DNA of 64,000 bases from Thermotomaculum hydrothermale (GTDB lineage Bacteria; Acidobacteriota; Holophagae; Thermotomaculales; Thermotomaculaceae). The translations under genes were made by a program, and so were the position numbers. Positions 8,387-16,069 of this stretch are shown here, piece by piece. The stretch covers positions 1-64,000 of the forward strand of contig NZ_AP017470.1 in NCBI RefSeq assembly GCF_016592575.1. The letters are read 5' to 3'. The number at the start of each line of letters is the position of its first letter. Positions within the stretch are counted from its first letter, which is position 1. The notes under the pieces were generated by a model. That model searched no databases. It was not told the DNA's origin and worked only from the letters and a program-made list of their open reading frames with translations.

Positions 8387-10747
8387 ATGAAAAAGAAAAT
8401 AAGAAAAGTCGGTGTAATCGGTTCCGGTGTTATGGGAAGTGGTATTGCTGCCCACTGTGCAAATGCCGGTATTCCGGTTGTTATGCTTGACATTGTTCCC
8501 AAAAATCTTGAAGAGGGGCAGTCAAGAAGCATAATTGCTGAAACTGCTAAAGAGAAGTTAAAGAAGCAAAAACCATCTCCAATATTTTCAAAGGCAGTGC
8601 TTGATTTAATTGAAACAGGTAACCTTGAAGATGACCTTGAAAAATTAAAAGACTGTGACTGGGTTGTTGAGGTTGTTGTTGAAAACCTTGAGATTAAGAA
8701 AGCATTGTTTAAAAACATTGCTCCATATTTAAAAGAAGACGCAATCCTTTCTTCAAACACATCAGGTATTCCTATTAAATTGATGAGTGAAGACTTTGAT
8801 GAAAGTTTAAAGAAAAGATTTCTTGTAACTCACTTTTTCAACCCTGTAAGGTATTTAAAACTCCTTGAGATTATCCCGGGAGAGTTGACAGACCCTGAAA
8901 TAGTTGAGTTTATGAAGGATTTTGGGGAAAATGTTTTAGGCAAAGGGGTTGTTTTAGGGAAAGATACCCCAAACTTTGTTGGAAACAGAATAGGCGTTTT
9001 CTCAATGATGAACGCTATCCAGTTAATGCAAGAAATGGGGTTGAAGATTGAGGAAGTTGACGCTGTTTTAGGCAAGGCTATGGCAAGGGCAGGTTCTGCT
9101 GTTTTCGGTACTGCTGATTTAGTTGGTATTGACACATTAAAGCATGTTGTTGTCAACTCATACAATGCCCTTAAAGATGATGAAATGAGGGATACCTTCA
9201 AGCTTCCTGAAGTTGTTGACAAAATGATTGAAAAAGGCTTGCTTGGAAGAAAGAGCAAGGCAGGTTTTTATACAAAGGACAAAAAGAAGGGCAAACTTGT
9301 TCTTGACCTTGAAACACTTGAATACAGGCCTGTTGAAAAGCCAGACTGGAAATCGGTAAAAAAGGCAAAAGAGATTTCCAACCCAGGGGAAAGGATTAAG
9401 GCTGTTGTAAACACAGATGATTTAGGTGGACAGTTTGCATGGAAAAACACGGCATACACCTTAATTTACTCTCTCAATAGACTTGGTGAAATCACTGATA
9501 CCATCTACAACATTGACAATGCTATTAAATGGGGATTCAACTGGGAATTAGGCCCATTTGAAATCTGGGATGCTATTGGTGTTAAAGAATCTGTTGAAAG
9601 AATGAAGGCTGACGGCTTTGATGTTCCTGAAAAAATCAATATTCTTCTTGAAAAGGGTGAAACATTCTACAAGGTAATTGACGGGGACAAATACTACTTT
9701 GATTTTGATAAAGCAGACTATGTAAAAATCCCTGTTAGATACAATGTAATTCTCCTTGAAAAGAACAAGAGCCTCGGCAATATTGTTGATGAAAATGAAT
9801 CTGCTTCAATTGTTGACCTTGGAGACGGGGTTATCTGCTGTGAATGGCACACCAAGATGAACGCTATTGACGACAAAATAATTGAAATGATGAATAAGGC
9901 CTGCGACCTTGTTGAAGCAGATAAGTATGAAGCCCTTGTTGTTGGTTCTCAGGCTCAGCACTTTGGTGCAGGCGCAAACATTTTTATGCTTTTACAGCTT
10001 GCAGAAGAAGGGCAGTGGTGGATGATTGAAGAGGTAACAAGGAAGTTCCAGGAAATGACAATGAGGCTCAAATACTGTGAAAAACCAACAGTTGTTGCAC
10101 CTTACGGTTTAACATTGGGTGGAGCTTGCGAAACCACGCTCCACGGTCACAGGGCTGTATTTAATGCAGAAACCTATATTGGTCTTGTTGAGGTAGGTGT
10201 TGGGTTGCTTCCTGCTGGCGGTGGAACAAAGGAAATGTTAATTAGAACAATTAATGATAACAGGGTAAATGTTGACCTGCTTACAGCAACTCAGAAAGTG
10301 TTCGAATTGATTGCAATGGCAAAGGTTGCAACAAGCGCTATGGAAGCAAAAGAATTTGGCTATATGAGGCCATGCGATTTAATGGTAATGAACGGCGACT
10401 CTGTAATTTACTATGCAAAACAGGCTGCTCTCTCTATGGTTAGAGAAGGATTTACTCCAAGAAGGGCAAAAGAAAAGGTTAAGGTTGCAGGTAAAACAGG
10501 TTACGCTGCAATGATGCTTGCTGTTCAGAATATGAAGGACGCTGGCTGGATTTCAGATTATGATGCATTTATTGCATCGAAGATTGCAAATGTTCTCTCA
10601 GGTGGACAGGTACCTGAAGGCACCTATGTTTCAGAAGACAGGTTGCTTGAACTTGAAAGGGAAGCATTTGTTGAACTTTGTGCGCAGCAGAAAACACAGG
10701 AAAGAATTGCGCACATGTTAAAAACAGGAAAACCATTGAGGAATTAA
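8387..10747 (+). CDS. fadN: 3-hydroxyacyl-CoA dehydrogenase / enoyl-CoA hydratase (FadN type)
   Basis: Bifunctional beta-oxidation enzyme of 786 residues. The N-terminal NAD-binding fold starts with VGVIGSGVMGSGIA near residue 8, followed by the 3HCDH domains (THFFNPVRYL near 145). The crotonase-like hydratase domain is C-terminal, with GLVEVGVGLLPAGGG near 604. This order and length match Bacillus FadN rather than enterobacterial FadB, in which the hydratase comes first. It forms an operon with the upstream thiolase and ends at a strong terminator. No acyl-CoA dehydrogenase lies nearby. Confidence 0.93.
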   Translation: MKKKIRKVGVIGSGVMGSGIAAHCANAGIPVVMLDIVPKNLEEGQSRSIIAETAKEKLKKQKPSPIFSKAVLDLIETGNLEDDLEKLKDCDWVVEVVVENLEIKKALFKNIAPYLKEDAILSSNTSGIPIKLMSEDFDESLKKRFLVTHFFNPVRYLKLLEIIPGELTDPEIVEFMKDFGENVLGKGVVLGKDTPNFVGNRIGVFSMMNAIQLMQEMGLKIEEVDAVLGKAMARAGSAVFGTADLVGIDTLKHVVVNSYNALKDDEMRDTFKLPEVVDKMIEKGLLGRKSKAGFYTKDKKKGKLVLDLETLEYRPVEKPDWKSVKKAKEISNPGERIKAVVNTDDLGGQFAWKNTAYTLIYSLNRLGEITDTIYNIDNAIKWGFNWELGPFEIWDAIGVKESVERMKADGFDVPEKINILLEKGETFYKVIDGDKYYFDFDKADYVKIPVRYNVILLEKNKSLGNIVDENESASIVDLGDGVICCEWHTKMNAIDDKIIEMMNKACDLVEADKYEALVVGSQAQHFGAGANIFMLLQLAEEGQWWMIEEVTRKFQEMTMRLKYCEKPTVVAPYGLTLGGACETTLHGHRAVFNAETYIGLVEVGVGLLPAGGGTKEMLIRTINDNRVNVDLLTATQKVFELIAMAKVATSAMEAKEFGYMRPCDLMVMNGDSVIYYAKQAALSMVREGFTPRRAKEKVKVAGKTGYAAMMLAVQNMKDAGWISDYDAFIASKIANVLSGGQVPEGTYVSEDRLLELEREAFVELCAQQKTQERIAHMLKTGKPLRN

Positions 10748-10776
10748 TCTCTCTCTCCAATCTCCTCTTACTCTAC

Positions 10777-10802
10777 GGGGCCGTAATGGCCCCATTTTTT
10801 TT
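10777..10802 (+). terminator. Rho-independent terminator after fadN
   Basis: GC stem GGGGCC (10777-10782) / GGCCCC (10788-10793) with a GTAAT loop, followed by A and eight T residues. It ends the fadA-fadN operon. Confidence 0.9.
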
Positions 10803-10912
10803 GAAATAAATTTTAGAATTATTGTGAATTAATATTTCCCTAAAAAATTTTAGTGCTATTTTTATCTGGATGTGAGCTATGTCCTTTTAACTATGTCTTT
10901 TTTGCATAAAAG

Positions 10913-11042
10913 TAGGGAGTGGGTTTTAATGATTGGCTTTTGTTTGATGTGCTTTGTATTGGTGAGCATAAGTTTGGTAAGCTTTTCAAAGATGGGATTG
11001 TAAATGGATTCCCACTCCCTAAGGGTTCATATAAATTTGAAC
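10913..11042. other. Intergenic inverted repeat region, possible structured RNA
   Basis: The 378-bp gap between fadN and the thioesterase holds no recognised gene. A perfect 11-bp inverted repeat, TAGGGAGTGGG (10913-10923) and CCCACTCCCTA (11011-11021), encloses 87 bp. A second small hairpin GTTCA/TGAAC follows at 11025-11042. A 24-codon hydrophobic frame (10929-11003) starts just inside the left arm. I recognise no known riboswitch or RNA family here. Confidence 0.35.
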
Positions 11043-11125
11043 TGCAATAATTATGCCATAAAAGTGTCTATAAAGATAGTGTTTTTTTGTTAATATATTT
11101 ATTGTTGTTTATGTGGAGGGTTTTT

Positions 11126-11533
11126 ATGTTTTCTTACAAACATAGAGTTAGATACTATGAAACAGATAAAATGGGGGTTGCCCATCATTCTTCTTTTGTT
11201 TATTGGTTTGAAAATGCAAGGGTTGAGTTTTTAAGGGATTTGGGAATAGATTACAAGGATATTGAGAATGCTGGTTATAACCTTGCAGTTGTTGAAATAA
11301 ATGGAAGATTTTTAAAGCCTGTTTTTTACGATGAGTTAATTTCAATTAAAGTGAAGGCTTCAAGGTTTGATGGGAAATATGCAAAATTTGATTATTATGT
11401 TTTTAATGAAAAATCTGAAACAGTTGTTAAGGGGTGTACGAAACACTTTGTTGTTGACAGGGAATTAAAAAGGGTAAAGTTACCTGATGTTTTTTTGAAT
11501 AAAATAAAAGAGAAATTACAAGAAAGGGAATAG
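11126..11533 (+). CDS. Acyl-CoA thioesterase, YbgC/4HBT hotdog family
   Basis: A 135-residue single hotdog-fold protein that would hydrolyse acyl-CoA thioesters. The 4-hydroxybenzoyl-CoA thioesterase signature is clear: YYETDKMGVAHHSSFVYWFE near residue 9, with the catalytic aspartate in ETD. Start ATG 11126 follows GGAGGG by about 7 bases; upstream methionines of the open frame lack this support. Substrate chain length is unknown. It may be co-transcribed with the TIM-barrel gene 13 bp downstream. Confidence 0.88.
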   Translation: MFSYKHRVRYYETDKMGVAHHSSFVYWFENARVEFLRDLGIDYKDIENAGYNLAVVEINGRFLKPVFYDELISIKVKASRFDGKYAKFDYYVFNEKSETVVKGCTKHFVVDRELKRVKLPDVFLNKIKEKLQERE

Positions 11534-11546
11534 AAAGGGAAATATT

Positions 11547-12368
11547 ATGTTGAAATTTGGAACAGCTGGATTACCGCACGGGGCTAAATCATACGAACAG
11601 GGATTTGAGATATTAAAAAAATTAGGGCTTGATTCAATGGAAGTGGAATTTGTCCATGGAGTAAGAATGAAAAAAGAAAGGGCGGAAAAAGTGGGGGAGC
11701 TGGCAAAGGATTTTGGTTTAACCTTAACCTGTCACGGCCCTTATTATATTAACCTTAATGCAAAAGAGGAAGAAAAAAGGGAAGCAAGCAAGCAGAGGGT
11801 TATAAATACAGTTCTCGCAGGGAAATACATGGAAGCTGTAAGTATTACCTTTCATGCAGGTTTTTATTTGAAGATGTCCCAGGAGACAGTTTACCAAAAC
11901 ATAAAAAAATCCCTTGAAGAGATAGTGGAAGATTTAAAGTATGAGGTGGATATTCCTCAAATAGCAATTGAAACAACAGGAAAACCCACTCAATTTGGAG
12001 ATTTAACAGAGATTTTAAGGTTGACAAAGGATGTTGAGGGAATTTTTATCTGTATTGACTTTGCCCACCTCCACGCAAGGAGTATAGGCAGATATAATTC
12101 GGCAAAAGAAACAGAATTTGTTATAAAAAAGGTAATTCAGTACTGTGGAGAGAAGGCTTTGAAACATATGCATTTTCACATTGCCGGAATTGAGTATGGT
12201 CAAAAAGGAGAGAAGTACCACGTTAACCTTAATGACTCTGATTTAAGGTATGAAGAGATATTAAGGGTTTTGAAAGACTATGATGTTGAAGGGGTTGTTA
12301 CATGTGAAAGCCCCAATCTTCAGGAAGACGCATGCCTTCTTAAAGAAACTTATTTGAGAATGTTGTAA
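11547..12368 (+). CDS. Endonuclease IV-like TIM-barrel protein (AP endonuclease family 2)
   Basis: A 273-residue xylose-isomerase-like TIM barrel. Candidate metal ligands are spaced as in Nfo: HGPYY near residue 63, FHAGF near 102, AIETTGK near 137, CIDFAHLHA near 172, HFHIAGIE near 212 and CESPNLQEDA near 256. The HIAGIEYGQKGEKYH and ESPNLQ motifs resemble the archaeal-type deoxyribonuclease IV branch rather than E. coli Nfo. Role: incision at abasic sites, by inference. A sugar-phosphate isomerase/epimerase role is the alternative. Confidence 0.75.
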   Translation: MLKFGTAGLPHGAKSYEQGFEILKKLGLDSMEVEFVHGVRMKKERAEKVGELAKDFGLTLTCHGPYYINLNAKEEEKREASKQRVINTVLAGKYMEAVSITFHAGFYLKMSQETVYQNIKKSLEEIVEDLKYEVDIPQIAIETTGKPTQFGDLTEILRLTKDVEGIFICIDFAHLHARSIGRYNSAKETEFVIKKVIQYCGEKALKHMHFHIAGIEYGQKGEKYHVNLNDSDLRYEEILRVLKDYDVEGVVTCESPNLQEDACLLKETYLRML

Positions 12369-12397
12369 ACATTTTTAAAACTTTTTCGTAAATTTGT

Positions 12398-12955
12398 ATG
12401 TGTGATGAGTTAAAGGTTATAGAAAGGGTATTAAACGGGGATGTAGATGCTTTTGGAATACTTGTTAAAAGGTATGAGAAGCAGATTGTAAATTATATTT
12501 ATCGAATGATAGGAGATTATCAGGATGCCCTTGAATTATCTCAGGAGGTTTTTTTGAAAGCTTATCTTGCTTTAAAGAGTTATAAAAGTGAATACTCTTT
12601 TTCAACCTGGCTATATAAGATTGCCAAAAATAGAACTATAGATTTTGTGAGAAAAAGAAAGTTAAATACAGTGTCAATTGAAGGACAGGGGAATGAAGAT
12701 AGTCTAAAACCTCAGTATGAGGATTCAGGATTGAAGCCAGATGAGGTTTTTGAAAAAAAGAGAAGGGCTAATCTTGTTGAGAAGGCGGTAAAACAGCTTC
12801 CTTTTGAGTATAGAGAGGTAATTATTATGTACCACATTGACGGATTAAAGTACGAAGAGATATCGGAGATACTGGATTTACCAATAGGAACGGTAAAAAA
12901 CAGGATTTTTAGAGCAAGGAAACTTTTAAAAGAGATTCTGGAAGGTGAAATATGA
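12398..12955 (+). CDS. ECF-family RNA polymerase sigma factor
   Basis: A 185-residue sigma-70-type factor with only regions 2 and 4. Region 2 includes SQEVFLKAY and the FSTWLYKIAKNRTIDFVRKR segment (about 65-88). Region 4 has LPFEYREVIIMYHIDGLKYEEIS and PIGTVKNRIFRARKLLK near the C-terminus. It overlaps by 4 bases the zinc-finger anti-sigma gene, the usual arrangement for a membrane-controlled extracytoplasmic regulator. The signal it senses is unknown. The start lacks a strong ribosome-binding site. Confidence 0.93.
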   Translation: MCDELKVIERVLNGDVDAFGILVKRYEKQIVNYIYRMIGDYQDALELSQEVFLKAYLALKSYKSEYSFSTWLYKIAKNRTIDFVRKRKLNTVSIEGQGNEDSLKPQYEDSGLKPDEVFEKKRRANLVEKAVKQLPFEYREVIIMYHIDGLKYEEISEILDLPIGTVKNRIFRARKLLKEILEGEI

Positions 12956-13464
12956 ATAAAGTATGCAGGTTGCTTGAAGATTATTTAAAAAACGATTTAA
13001 CCCCGGAAGAAAAAGATCTTTTTGATAAACATTTAAATGAGTGTGAAAATTGCCGCAGAGAGGTGGAGTTGCTCAGAGAAGTTGAAGGTTATTTAAACTC
13101 AATCCCAAAAGTAAAGGTGCCTGAAGATTTCTCAGAAAGGGTTATTGAAAAGGTCTACGAGCATAAAAGAAAAGTCGCCGGCTGGTATATGTATGCGGCA
13201 GTATTTTTTGTTTCTTTTATTTCTGCATTTTTAGCAATCAATGTTATTGGTATAAATAAGGCAATACAGAATGTTGTCTCTGTTGGAGAGAGTGTTTACA
13301 AGTTTGCAAAATCTGTTTTAACTGCAATTACAACACTTTCAGGCACTTTATACAGCGTTATGACTCCCGGGAAAATCAACAGTGTTGTTTTAACAATTGC
13401 TTTTGGAGTTATACTTTTAATTTTTCTTAAATCTATTAAACTTTTTTCAAGTGTGGAGAGATGA
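12952..13464 (+). CDS. Zinc-finger (zf-HC2) anti-sigma factor
   Basis: A 170-residue membrane protein. The N-terminal anti-sigma domain has the HxxxCxxC core of the zf-HC2/ZAS family (HLNECENC near residue 27). A helix near residues 77-99 and a second hydrophobic stretch near 145-160 suggest membrane anchoring. It is translationally coupled to the ECF sigma gene (ATGA overlap) and itself overlaps the next gene by 4 bases. It should bind and hold the sigma factor until a cell-envelope signal arrives. Confidence 0.87.
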   Translation: MNKVCRLLEDYLKNDLTPEEKDLFDKHLNECENCRREVELLREVEGYLNSIPKVKVPEDFSERVIEKVYEHKRKVAGWYMYAAVFFVSFISAFLAINVIGINKAIQNVVSVGESVYKFAKSVLTAITTLSGTLYSVMTPGKINSVVLTIAFGVILLIFLKSIKLFSSVER

Positions 13465-14279
13465 ATAAGAGAATCTTTTATCTGTTTGTTATTCTAATTT
13501 TATGTTTTTCCTTTAATTCTTTTGCGGGAGAAAGGACAAAACTCTTTGTTTTTCCGGCACATACAGTAAAGATTGAAAAACCTGTCAAAGGGGATATCCT
13601 TGTTGTAGGTAAAGACATAGAGATTTGCGCTAATGTTGATGGAAATGTCTCCGCTATTGGTGGGAATATACTTGTAAAAAGCAAGGTTTCTGGGAATTGT
13701 GTTTCAATAGGTGGTGGTATTCATATTTCAGGTGGAAAGGTAGAGGGAGATATAGTAAGCATTGGCGAGCTTTTTGGGAAAAACAGGTTCTATCTGTTGT
13801 TGCTTAATACATTTTTCTGGATAATTACAATAGGTTTTGGATTTTACTTTTACGGAGAAAATATTAAAGAAAACGCTTTTGAGTTTGCAGATGACTTTAT
13901 AAGGCTATTTTTCTTCGGTTTTTATTCACTTATAGCCTTAACTTTGCTATCGCTTATTTCTTTTGCCCTAATTAAGGTGGGTATAGGATTGATTTTGTTT
14001 CTTTTCGTTTTTGCTGGTTTTTTTGCCATTTATATCTTTTCAATTCTCACCATATTTTGCTTTTTCGGCGATGTTGTAGCAAAATTTATAAAGGTTAATT
14101 TGCCTGATACTGTGAAAATGCTATTAGGCCTTGCTATATATCAAATGTTAAAATTTGTTCCATTATTTGGTTTTCTATCATTTGTAGTTCTTTTAAGCGC
14201 TGCTTTTGGTGCAACTCTTTATTCTCGCTTCGGCACTTTTAAGTCATGGTTTGGGCTTCCCCGTTTCTGGGGGGAATAA
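13461..14279 (+). CDS. Bactofilin-like (polymer-forming) membrane protein
   Basis: A 272-residue protein. The signal peptide ends near residue 22 (SFAGE). A short beta-helical region (about 30-105) repeats V-x-G-x-(I/V) steps such as GDILVVGKDIEICANVDGNV, as in bactofilin-like polymer-forming domains. Four or five membrane helices follow. Third gene of the sigma/anti-sigma operon, overlapping the anti-sigma gene by 4 bases. It could be a sensor or an effector of envelope stress. The exact function is unknown. Confidence 0.7.
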   Translation: MNKRIFYLFVILILCFSFNSFAGERTKLFVFPAHTVKIEKPVKGDILVVGKDIEICANVDGNVSAIGGNILVKSKVSGNCVSIGGGIHISGGKVEGDIVSIGELFGKNRFYLLLLNTFFWIITIGFGFYFYGENIKENAFEFADDFIRLFFFGFYSLIALTLLSLISFALIKVGIGLILFLFVFAGFFAIYIFSILTIFCFFGDVVAKFIKVNLPDTVKMLLGLAIYQMLKFVPLFGFLSFVVLLSAAFGATLYSRFGTFKSWFGLPRFWGE

Positions 14280-14288
14280 TTTTTTAAG

Positions 14289-14316
14289 TTGACAATCCCT
14301 TTAAAATTTATATTTT
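14289..14316 (+). promoter_or_regulatory. Candidate promoter of the hrcA heat-shock operon
   Basis: TTGACA at 14289-14294 and TATTTT at 14311-14316 with 16-bp spacing, about 70 bp before hrcA. No CIRCE element (TTAGCACTC-N9-GAGTGCTAA) is present between 14280 and 14391. Confidence 0.35.
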
Positions 14317-14391
14317 TTTAATGTGGTTTTATTAGTTTACTATTTTTTTATAATTTTGATAAAATAAATTAAATTGAACTGAGGTAATGCA

Positions 14392-15420
14392 GTGTTGTCT
14401 GAAAGGGAAGCAAAAATATTAAACATAATAGTTGAGTATTACATAAAGAAAGGGGAGCCTGTAGGTTCATCTTTTTTGGCTTCTCATTATTCAGAAAAAG
14501 GTAAATTTTTATCTTCTGCAACAATCAGGAATATCTTTAAGAAAATGGAAGAAAAGGAATTGATTGAAAAAACACACCTTTCCTCAGGAAGAATTCCCAC
14601 AAAAAAGGGTTTAAAGGTTTATCTGGAAAATCTAATAAATGACTTTAAAAGCAAAGGGGATAAAATTGATAAAAGTTTTACCCAAAAAATCAATATTCTT
14701 GCCGGTAGAGATTTAATCTCCAACCTTGAAACCTATGCTGAAATACTTGAAAAGGAAACAGGTGTTGTTTCTCTTCTCCTTTTGCCGGATTTGTTTACCA
14801 CTAAAATTAAAAGAATTGATTTTGTACAGCTTTCTCCTGAAAAGATTCTTGCAATTATAGTTTCAGTTAATGATTTTTATAGAGAGACTATTCTTGAAAT
14901 GCCTTATCCAGTAAATTATCAGCAGCTTATTGCAGCTGCAAACTACATTAATATGAATTTTTCAGGACTTACCCTCTTTGAAATCAAAAAAAGGCTTTTA
15001 AATTCAATTGAATCTGGGCTAAATCAATTAAATAATGTGGCAAAGAATATTGTTAAGCTTGCATACGAGAATATTGACAGGATTTACGGAGAAGAGAATA
15101 GCATAATAATAAAGGGGCTTTCTAACATTCTTGACGAAAGGTATGTAAAAGAGGTGAGGGTTTTAAAATCTCTTATGGAAAATTTTGAAAAAAAGAAAGA
15201 TATTTATCATTTGATTACAAGTTGTATAAATAAAGAATTGGCTTTTAACCTTGATTTTCCTGCTGAAAATTTCAGTTTAATTGTATCTTCATACAGTGTT
15301 GTAGGAGGGGGCAAAGGGGCTTTTGGGCTTGTAGGGCCTTTGAGGATGAATTACAAAAGAAATATCTCAATAATGAGGCAGATAACCCATTCTATAATTG
15401 AACAGTTATTTGTAAAATAA
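14392..15420 (+). CDS. hrcA: Heat-inducible transcription repressor HrcA
   Basis: A 342-residue winged-helix repressor that normally binds CIRCE and controls dnaK and groE operons. The N-terminus SEREAKILNIIVEYYIKKGEPVGS and SSATIRNIFKKMEEKELIEK near residue 42, together with SSGRIPTKKGLKVYL near 63, are the family DNA-binding signatures. The C-terminus has GPLRMNYKR near 323. Start is GTG 14392 with GAGG 7 bases upstream. It heads hrcA-grpE-dnaK-dnaJ, yet no CIRCE is visible in its own upstream region. Confidence 0.95.
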   Translation: MLSEREAKILNIIVEYYIKKGEPVGSSFLASHYSEKGKFLSSATIRNIFKKMEEKELIEKTHLSSGRIPTKKGLKVYLENLINDFKSKGDKIDKSFTQKINILAGRDLISNLETYAEILEKETGVVSLLLLPDLFTTKIKRIDFVQLSPEKILAIIVSVNDFYRETILEMPYPVNYQQLIAAANYINMNFSGLTLFEIKKRLLNSIESGLNQLNNVAKNIVKLAYENIDRIYGEENSIIIKGLSNILDERYVKEVRVLKSLMENFEKKKDIYHLITSCINKELAFNLDFPAENFSLIVSSYSVVGGGKGAFGLVGPLRMNYKRNISIMRQITHSIIEQLFVK

Positions 15421-15440
15421 TAAAGATAAAGAGGTGGAGT

Positions 15441-16067
15441 ATGACTAAAGAGAAGGGAGAAAAAAGGAAAATGGGGGGAAAAAAGGTTGTTGAGGAAAAA
15501 GAAATTGAGGAAGTAAAAGATAATGAGAATCTGAAAAAACAGTTAGAGAATGCAAAAAATGAGATAAAAAGTTTAAAAGAGGAAAATGCTAAACTTAAAG
15601 AAGCGTATATTAGAAAGGTAGCAGATTTTGATAATTTAAAGAAAAGAACTCAAAAAGAGAAAGAGGATGCTATAAAATATGGAAATGCATCCCTGCTCTT
15701 ATCAATTTTAGATGTTGTTGACAATTTTGAAAGGGCTGTAGCTGTTGAGCCTGAAAAAAGTGATTTTCATTCTTTTTACGAGGGTGTAAGGCTTATCGAA
15801 AAACACCTTAAAGATATCTTGTTTTCTGCTGGGGTGGAAGAAATTAACCCTGAAAATCAGCCATTTGATCCTTTTTATCACGAAGCTATGATGAAGGAAA
15901 TGAGGGATGATGTCCCAGATGGCACTGTTACAGCTGTTTTTCAAAAGGGGTATAAATACAAAGATAGATTGTTAAGGCCTGCAAAGGTAAGAGTGGCTAT
16001 TAACCCGAAAGAGCATCAGGAAAAACAGGACAACCAGGCTAACGAGAAGAAAGAAAGTGAGGAATAA
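15441..16067 (+). CDS. grpE: Nucleotide exchange factor GrpE
   Basis: Releases ADP from DnaK. The 208-residue protein has a strongly charged, lysine/glutamate-rich coiled-coil N-terminus (to about 90) and the GrpE head domain, with RKVADFDNLKKRTQKE near residue 57 and NPENQPFDPFYHEAMM near 135. A GAGGTGG site precedes ATG 15441. It sits 20 bp after hrcA and 2 bp before dnaK, so co-expression is clear. Confidence 0.95.
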   Translation: MTKEKGEKRKMGGKKVVEEKEIEEVKDNENLKKQLENAKNEIKSLKEENAKLKEAYIRKVADFDNLKKRTQKEKEDAIKYGNASLLLSILDVVDNFERAVAVEPEKSDFHSFYEGVRLIEKHLKDILFSAGVEEINPENQPFDPFYHEAMMKEMRDDVPDGTVTAVFQKGYKYKDRLLRPAKVRVAINPKEHQEKQDNQANEKKESEE

Positions 16068-16069
16068 TT

